From NCBI GenBank assembly GCA_002345145.1, contig DDVC01000202.1, positions 1-10,257 on the forward strand: DNA of 10,257 nt. The letters run 5' to 3'. This DNA comes from Bacteroidetes bacterium UBA2322 (GTDB lineage Bacteria > Bacteroidota > Bacteroidia > Chitinophagales > UBA2359). Numbering within the stretch: the first letter of the stretch is position 1; every line of letters begins with the position of its first letter. The notes beneath the pieces were generated by a model. That model was not told the DNA's origin and ran no database searches. It saw nothing but the letters and a program-made list of their open reading frames with translations. Of this stretch, positions 6,132 through 10,257 are shown piece after piece. A program made the position numbers and the translations under genes.

Positions 6132-7418
6132 CTACTGCACAAGCATTTCTACACGGCGGTTAGCTTTTTTACCTTCGGGTGTATCATTGGTTTGAACCGG
6201 TTGGGTTTCACCTTTGGAGGCAGTGGTTATTTTATTTTTAGCAATTCCTATTCGGGCAAGCTGCAATTTAACCTCGTTAGCTCTTTTAAGCCCAAGGGTT
6301 TGGTTAGTTGCGGTATTGCCGGTGTTATCGGTATGTCCGGTAAGCAGTACTTTGCTTTGTGGGTTTTGGTCGAGGTAGGTTTTTACATCTCTGAAATACG
6401 TGCGCAAATCATCGTTTACTTCCAGCAGGGCTTTACCGGAGTCAAAATACAGGTTTCGGGCTTTTGCGGTAAGGTCTTGTTGTCGGGCTGCTGTTACCAT
6501 AAACACCCAATCTAATCCGCCGGTAATGGTATTGTTGGTAAGGCTAAGATTAGGGGCAAGTTTACCGCCGGTTTCTATTTGGTTGGTGTTTGCGCCCAGC
6601 AGTTCTAATTGTTGTTTTAGCTCGTGCGCGCGCGCCAAGCCTAAGTTGGCAAAAGTAGTGTTATTTTTTTCGGTGTTAAGGTAGTTTCCGGATATACTAA
6701 GCCGGCGGTCGGGGTGGTTTTTCAGGTATTGGGCTAATTGTTTCAATCCGTTTTGCACATCGGGGCTAAGGGTAGGTTTAGCGGCAGATAAAGGAAATTG
6801 AACATTTTCGGCAATATCTATTACGGTTTCAGAACCGTCTTTAACTACTAACCGAGGCGCTTGCTGGGTTTGCGGCGTTTGTCGGTTTTGGAGGGTGGCA
6901 GTAAGGGCGTTGGTTAATAATCCGTTGGCTAATGTGGGCAGGTTATCGTTTTGCTGCGAGGCAGTTGTTATTTGCGCATCGGGAGTTCCCATTACTATGA
7001 GTTGTTGTTTGATTGCATCGGCACGTGCCAACCCCAAATTGTCAAACATGGTAGTGTTTGTTTCGGATTTGCCGTAGTAACCGGTTAGTTGGAGTGTTTT
7101 ATTGGGGGCAGTTTTTAGTAGTCCGGCAGTTTTGCTTAGGGCTTGTTGCATGGCAGGGCTCAACTGAGGGGTGGCATCGGAAGGGGTAAAAGCAACATTG
7201 TCGGGAATATCTACTACGGTATTAGCGCCGTCTGTTAGGATAAACCGAGGGGTGGCAGTAGCGCTTGGGCTGGCAAGTGAGTCAGTTGTTTGTGTGGTGG
7301 TAAGTTGGTTAGTGATACGGCAGTTGCAATGGTGATTTTTGATTTGGCAAACATACCAATACACGGCAAACACGTACCAAACTATGAGGGCAATAAAAAG
7401 CAGCGGGCGAGTTATCAT
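6132..7418 (-). CDS. Membrane-anchored OmpA-family protein with three tandem OmpA-like repeats
   Basis: The 428-residue protein begins with a hydrophobic segment (about 5-23) and a cysteine-rich stretch CQIKNHHCNC (24-33), then a Thr/Ser/Gln-rich linker. Two related blocks follow at about 58-160 and 189-291, sharing the pattern DG..TVxDI..NVxF at their start and LGLARA..xKQQL near their end (128-140 and 259-271, exactly 131 residues apart). The C-terminal OmpA domain (about 320-428) is canonical: LYFDSG, LTGHTDNTG (359-367), LGLKRANEVK, and NRRVEM (420-425). Only this third copy keeps the HTD motif that binds peptidoglycan diaminopimelate in the OmpA family; copies 1 and 2 have YYGKSE and NYLNTE there. 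No beta-barrel is present. The likely place is the inner membrane with the domains in the periplasm (inference). The gene starts 61 bases after queG on the same strand, possibly one transcript. Confidence 0.85.
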   Translation of the reverse strand: MITRPLLFIALIVWYVFAVYWYVCQIKNHHCNCRITNQLTTTQTTDSLASPSATATPRFILTDGANTVVDIPDNVAFTPSDATPQLSPAMQQALSKTAGLLKTAPNKTLQLTGYYGKSETNTTMFDNLGLARADAIKQQLIVMGTPDAQITTASQQNDNLPTLANGLLTNALTATLQNRQTPQTQQAPRLVVKDGSETVIDIAENVQFPLSAAKPTLSPDVQNGLKQLAQYLKNHPDRRLSISGNYLNTEKNNTTFANLGLARAHELKQQLELLGANTNQIETGGKLAPNLSLTNNTITGGLDWVFMVTAARQQDLTAKARNLYFDSGKALLEVNDDLRTYFRDVKTYLDQNPQSKVLLTGHTDNTGNTATNQTLGLKRANEVKLQLARIGIAKNKITTASKGETQPVQTNDTPEGKKANRRVEMLVQ

Positions 7419-7462
7419 GGCGCTGTTAATGAATGGGTGGGGTGATGCTAACTAAAAGCGCT

Positions 7463-7488
7463 ACAATGTATGCGTTTTTTTACATTGT
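7463..7488. repeat. Inverted repeat overlapping the queG stop
   Basis: ACAATGTA (7463-7470) and TACATTGT (7481-7488) are perfect 8-bp inverted arms with a 10-base spacer. The right arm lies over the last codons and stop of queG. On the minus strand no T-tract follows directly, so it is a poor terminator; an operator-like or attenuating site before the three-repeat OmpA gene is possible but unsupported. Confidence 0.3.
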
Positions 7489-8427
7489 CTGTTCCTTTTC
7501 GGACAATTTTTTTGACAAAAATTTTACATTTCGCATCAGCCCTTGGTATTTGGTGCGTTTTACCGCCGATTTTTTGAATAACTGCCCAAAAAGTTCTTCG
7601 GTGAGTTCGGTCCACTCTTGGTGGGTTATTTGAAGTAGTTGTGTGTGTGGATTAAATTGTGGTTCGTTATGAGGTTTGGCAAATCGGTTCCAGGGGCAAA
7701 CCTCTTGGCATACATCGCAGCCAAACATCCAGTTATCCATTTTTCCCTGCATGTGTGAGGGGAGTTCTTCTTTAAGTTCTATGGTAAAATAAGCAATACA
7801 CTTACTGCCATCTACTATTTTGTTTCCTACAATGGCTTGTGTGGGGCAGGCATCTATACATCGGGTACAAGTGCCGCAGTAGTCTTTAATGGGGCTGTCG
7901 TAGTCAAGTTCAAGGTCTAAGATAAGCTCTGCCAAAAAGAAATAAGAACCGGAGCGCGGTGTAATGAGCAGGGAGTTTTTACCCAACCACCCTGTACCGC
8001 TTTTAGCCGCCCATGCCCGCTCCATTACCGGCGCCGAGTCCACAAATGCCCTGCCCTCTACTTTGCCGGTTTGTTGGGTTATAAAGGCAAGCAGTTGTTT
8101 CAGTTTATCTTTTAATACATGGTGGTAATCGCTGCCATAAGCATATTGCGAAATTTTAGGCGCTTGTGGGTCGGTTTGTTTTTGGGGGTTATGGTAATTA
8201 TAGAGCAGGGTAATAACCGATTTTGAGCCCGGCACAAGTTTAGTGGTATCCAATCTTTTGTCAAAATGGTTTTCCATGTAGGTCATTTTACCATGATACT
8301 CCCTGCGCAGCCATTCTTCTAAATTTGCTGCCTCCTCTGCTAAAAATCCCGATGCCGATATGCCTACATACTGAAACCCCAGCCGGTAGGCTTCTTGTTT
8401 TATGAGTTGTGTGTGGGTAGTAGGCAT
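7480..8427 (-). CDS. queG: Epoxyqueuosine reductase
   Basis: QueG performs the last step of queuosine synthesis, reducing epoxyqueuosine to queuosine at position 34 of tRNAs Tyr, His, Asn and Asp, using cobalamin and two [4Fe-4S] clusters. The 315-residue protein has the substrate/cobalamin region with D130 (FVDSAPVMERAWA), KSGTGWLGKNSLLI (142-155), the ferredoxin-like motif C184-x2-C187-x2-C190-x3-C194, a further C210, and C237-x2-C240-x3-C244-P in DVCQEVCPW. All eight cluster cysteines are present. It is shorter than E. coli or Bacillus QueG because the C-terminal HEAT-like extension is missing; short forms are common in Bacteroidota. Its promoter overlaps the terminator of the upstream OmpA lipoprotein gene. 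The ATG at 8427 gives the expected N-terminus. A substrate of the pathway, tRNA-His, lies 1.5 kb downstream. Confidence 0.96.
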   Translation of the reverse strand: MPTTHTQLIKQEAYRLGFQYVGISASGFLAEEAANLEEWLRREYHGKMTYMENHFDKRLDTTKLVPGSKSVITLLYNYHNPQKQTDPQAPKISQYAYGSDYHHVLKDKLKQLLAFITQQTGKVEGRAFVDSAPVMERAWAAKSGTGWLGKNSLLITPRSGSYFFLAELILDLELDYDSPIKDYCGTCTRCIDACPTQAIVGNKIVDGSKCIAYFTIELKEELPSHMQGKMDNWMFGCDVCQEVCPWNRFAKPHNEPQFNPHTQLLQITHQEWTELTEELFGQLFKKSAVKRTKYQGLMRNVKFLSKKLSEKEQTM

Positions 8428-8465
8428 TGCGGCTTCGTTTTTGTTTGTTGGCGGTTTTTGAGGGT

Positions 8466-8496
8466 TAAAAATACAAGAACTTACCTAAAAAACAAA
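8466..8496 (-). promoter_or_regulatory. Promoter of queG, overlapping a terminator tail
   Basis: On the minus strand TTTG (8493-8496) is followed after exactly 19 bases by TATTTTTA (8466-8473), one mismatch from TAnnTTTG. The -33 TTTG lies inside the T-tract of the preceding intrinsic terminator. The expected start is near 8462, giving a leader of about 35 bases before the queG ATG. Confidence 0.55.
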
Positions 8497-8525
8497 ACCC
8501 CCAAAGTTTCAACAAACTTTGGGGG
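8486..8525 (-). terminator. Intrinsic terminator of the coiled-coil OmpA lipoprotein gene
   Basis: CCCCCAAAGTTT (8498-8509) and AAACTTTGGGGG (8514-8525) form a perfect 12-bp stem with a CAAC loop, starting 14 bases after the stop codon at 8540. The minus strand continues with TTTTGTTTTTTA. The last 16 bases, GGGGTTTTGTTTTTTA, are identical to the tRNA-His terminator tail. Confidence 0.9.
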
Positions 8526-8539
8526 GTAAAAGGTGCTGT

Positions 8540-9448
8540 TTATCTTTCGCTTTGCGGGGTTGCAAGTTCAAAAAACTCGTCTAATTTAGGGGTAATGATA
8601 ATTTCTGTGCGGCGGTTTAGTCTTTTACCCTCATTGGTATCATTGGTAGCTTTGGGTATGAACTCCGACCTGCCGCCGGCAGTGAGGCGGGTGGGCGAAA
8701 CGCCAAACCTGTTTTGCAACATGCGCACTACTGCCACTGAGCGTTTTACGCTCAAATCCCAGTTATCCTGCATACAGCCGGTATTAATAGGTACGCTATC
8801 GGTATGCCCTTCTACCAATATGTCTAATTGGGTGTAGTCGTTCAGGATTTTGGCAATTTTTGACAATACCGATTCGGCGGCTACTGAAATTTCGGCGCTG
8901 CCCGATTTGAACAAGAGCTTATCTGAAAGCGATACATACACCACTCCTTTTTTTACCTCTATTTGCACATCTTCATCGCTGATATTGCCCAATGAGCGTT
9001 TTAAGTTGGTTACCAGTACTATATTGAGCGAGTCTTTTCGTTGTATATTGGTGTTGAGGTCTTTAATATAGCGGCTTTGCTCGTTAATGGCTTCAAGCGA
9101 TTTTTTGATACTTTCAGCGCCTGCTTTACTTACTACCGATAGGTCAGAGAGCCTTTCGAGCAGGTTGGTATTGGTATTTTTGAGATAGTCAATATAGTCT
9201 TGCAGTTCATTGATACGGCGCAGCCTGCTTTGGATTTCTTCTTCCTTGGCTTGGAGTTGTGCGTCCTTTTCGTTTACTTGTTTAGATAAAGCAACATTTT
9301 CTTTGTTACAATTGTCTAATTCAGATTTTGCTTTGTCTAATTGACTGCGCACTTCAAGGGTGCGTTTTTCGGCTTGTTGCACCTTTTTTTTACCTGCGCA
9401 GGAGGAAACGGTCAGCAAAACTAAAACGGCTAACAAAACTTGTTTCAT
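8540..9448 (-). CDS. OmpA-family lipoprotein with coiled-coil stalk
   Basis: The 302-residue protein has a lipoprotein signal ending in VSSC (C17 predicted lipidated), a Lys/Glu/Gln-rich heptad region predicted to be coiled coil (about 22-155, for instance AKEEEIQSRLRRINELQDYI), and a C-terminal OmpA/MotB domain (about 168-287). The domain shows LLFKSGSAEI (178-187), VEGHTDSVP (212-220) with the DAP-binding D217, WDLSVKRS (230-237) with R236, and NRRTEI (278-283). This is a Pal- or MotB-like layout: lipid anchor, stalk, peptidoglycan-binding head, so a tether between outer membrane and cell wall is the natural inference. It ends in its own strong terminator, with queG beyond it. The start ATG has an AT-rich leader and no Shine-Dalgarno. 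It is clearly distinct from the three-repeat OmpA protein downstream, which lacks the coiled coil. Confidence 0.9.
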   Translation of the reverse strand: MKQVLLAVLVLLTVSSCAGKKKVQQAEKRTLEVRSQLDKAKSELDNCNKENVALSKQVNEKDAQLQAKEEEIQSRLRRINELQDYIDYLKNTNTNLLERLSDLSVVSKAGAESIKKSLEAINEQSRYIKDLNTNIQRKDSLNIVLVTNLKRSLGNISDEDVQIEVKKGVVYVSLSDKLLFKSGSAEISVAAESVLSKIAKILNDYTQLDILVEGHTDSVPINTGCMQDNWDLSVKRSVAVVRMLQNRFGVSPTRLTAGGRSEFIPKATNDTNEGKRLNRRTEIIITPKLDEFFELATPQSER

Positions 9449-9501
9449 AAATGGTTGTTTATGTTTGAGTTATTAAAAAACGAACAGAGGGGACTTTTTG
9501 C

Positions 9502-9533
9502 CTAACGTACTATGGACAACAATGTTTTGCAAA
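9502..9533 (-). promoter_or_regulatory. Candidate promoter of the OmpA lipoprotein gene
   Basis: The minus strand carries TTTG (9530-9533), a 20-base spacer and TACGTTAG (9502-9509), which differs from TAnnTTTG at one fixed base. The leader would be about 50 bases. Confidence 0.35.
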
Positions 9534-9616
9534 GGACACACTAAAGGCAAAAATTTTGTTGTAATTTCGGGCGCATTTGTGTTTTGTTTCCTTTTTCATT
9601 TACCAACAATCATACC

Positions 9617-10243
9617 ATGAAATTTGTGTACTTTTTAGTGTATAGCCTTTGTTTATTAGGTGTTCAAAATTTACCGGCCCAAACCAACGGCAGTTTTACC
9701 TTTGGAGGGCAAAACCGAACTTATATAGCCTATGTACCATCGGGATATGCGCCGGGCAGTAGTTTGCCTTTGGTATTTGTGCTGCATGGGTTCACCCAGT
9801 CGGCACAAGCCATCATGAACTACTCAGGTTTTAACACAGTGGCAGAGGCTAACAACTTTATAGCAGTGTATCCTAATGGCGTAGGCAATGCTTGGAATAC
9901 CAACAGTGGTTTTCCGGGCGGCTCTACGGCAGATGACGTGGGTTTTATTAGCGCACTGATAGACACCATGCATGCCACCTATGGCATAGATACCGCCAGT
10001 GTATTTTCGTGCGGATTTTCGGCGGGTGGTTTTATGAGCCATTTACTTGCCTGCGAGTTGGGCAACCGCATAGCCGCTATAGCAGCCGTAGGCGGCACCA
10101 TGTCTGATGCCGCCTTTAATGCGTGTGAGCCCAGCCGCCCTGTGCCTGTGCTGCAAATTCACGGCACTGCCGATGCGGTAGTAAGTTACAACGGCAGTTT
10201 TGCCAATGTGGCGGTAAACAATACCATTAACTTTTCAACATGA
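9617..10243 (+). CDS. Secreted CE1/LpqC-type esterase or PHB-depolymerase-like hydrolase, truncated
   Basis: The frame encodes 208 residues: a signal peptide (about 1-22, ending near LPAQ) and the first two thirds of an alpha/beta-hydrolase domain of the feruloyl esterase / polyhydroxybutyrate depolymerase (LpqC) group. LVFVLHGFTQ (52-61) holds the oxyanion region, FIAVYPNGVG and AWN (81-93) are typical, the nucleophile is S135 in GFSAGG, and the acid is D186 in HGTADAVVSY. A TGA at 10241-10243 stops the protein right after TINFST; the family normally continues with a strand/helix and a GGGHxWP-type segment bearing the catalytic histidine, which is absent. Either a real truncation, a frameshift or sequence error near the window end. 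An in-frame TTG at 9584 is rejected because the ATG at 9617 begins a proper signal peptide. The natural substrate cannot be named. Confidence 0.8.
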   Translation: MKFVYFLVYSLCLLGVQNLPAQTNGSFTFGGQNRTYIAYVPSGYAPGSSLPLVFVLHGFTQSAQAIMNYSGFNTVAEANNFIAVYPNGVGNAWNTNSGFPGGSTADDVGFISALIDTMHATYGIDTASVFSCGFSAGGFMSHLLACELGNRIAAIAAVGGTMSDAAFNACEPSRPVPVLQIHGTADAVVSYNGSFANVAVNNTINFST

Positions 10244-10257
10244 GTGCCACACATTAA

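Noticed and set aside
6075..6515. Plus-strand open frame opposite the three-repeat OmpA gene
   Set aside because: Overlaps the conserved C-terminal OmpA domain in antisense; no recognisable product.
6624..6635. GTGCGCGCGCGC alternating purine-pyrimidine run (Z-DNA-prone)
   Set aside because: It lies within the OmpA coding sequence and is explained by the codons for ARAH in an LGLARA repeat; too short to argue function.
9584..9616. TTG start for the esterase
   Set aside because: The ATG at 9617 starts a typical signal peptide; the extra residues would spoil it.
1..10257. CRISPR arrays, insertion sequences, phage or toxin-antitoxin genes
   Set aside because: No spaced direct repeats, transposase motifs, terminal inverted repeats or small paired genes were found in the window.

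Overview
The window reads as chromosomal DNA of a Bacteroidota bacterium, probably close to the Chitinophagales/Saprospirales side of the phylum; the genus cannot be fixed by eye. The reasons are: none of the ten start codons has a convincing Shine-Dalgarno sequence; the promoter-like sites follow the Bacteroidota TTTG / N19-21 / TAnnTTTG pattern (an identical TAACTTTGCACCC lies before pdhA and before tRNA-His); the tRNA has no encoded CCA; and the gene set (TPR protein next to ribH, OmpA-family proteins with coiled-coil or membrane anchors, a free-standing MnmD, a short QueG) is typical of that phylum. Coding density is high. No phage, plasmid, insertion sequence or CRISPR signal is visible, so this is an ordinary housekeeping region.

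Layout. Positions 1-237 hold no assignable gene apart from a possible open tail at the left edge and the pdhA promoter. Positions 238-2700 (+) carry pdhA (pyruvate dehydrogenase E1 alpha), a membrane-anchored TPR protein closed by a strong terminator, and ribH (lumazine synthase, riboflavin pathway). Positions 2759-4516 (-) carry a lipoprotein-type gamma-glutamyltransferase convergent with ribH. A divergent intergenic region of about 220 bp with promoter-like sites in both directions leads to a + strand pair, hslR (S4-domain Hsp15-like ribosome-associated protein) and mnmD (tRNA wobble-uridine methyltransferase), 5' to 3' over 4736-5838.

Positions 5907-9448 are all on the - strand: a coiled-coil OmpA-family lipoprotein with its own terminator, queG (epoxyqueuosine reductase), a three-repeat OmpA-family protein, and tRNA-His(GTG) with its own promoter and terminator. 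The last gene (9617-10243, +) is a secreted CE1/LpqC-type esterase or depolymerase that stops before its catalytic histidine, 14 bases from the window end.

Functional threads: a translation-quality theme (HslR for stalled 50S subunits, MnmD and QueG for wobble-base modification, and tRNA-His, itself a queuosine substrate by family knowledge) and an envelope theme (two OmpA-type peptidoglycan-binding proteins, GGT, secreted esterase). pdhA sits apart from any E1-beta or E2 gene. I found no clearly new biological system. The most interesting points are the triple OmpA-like protein, a terminator tail that doubles as the -33 element of the queG promoter, a terminator tail shared by two loci, and the truncated esterase.
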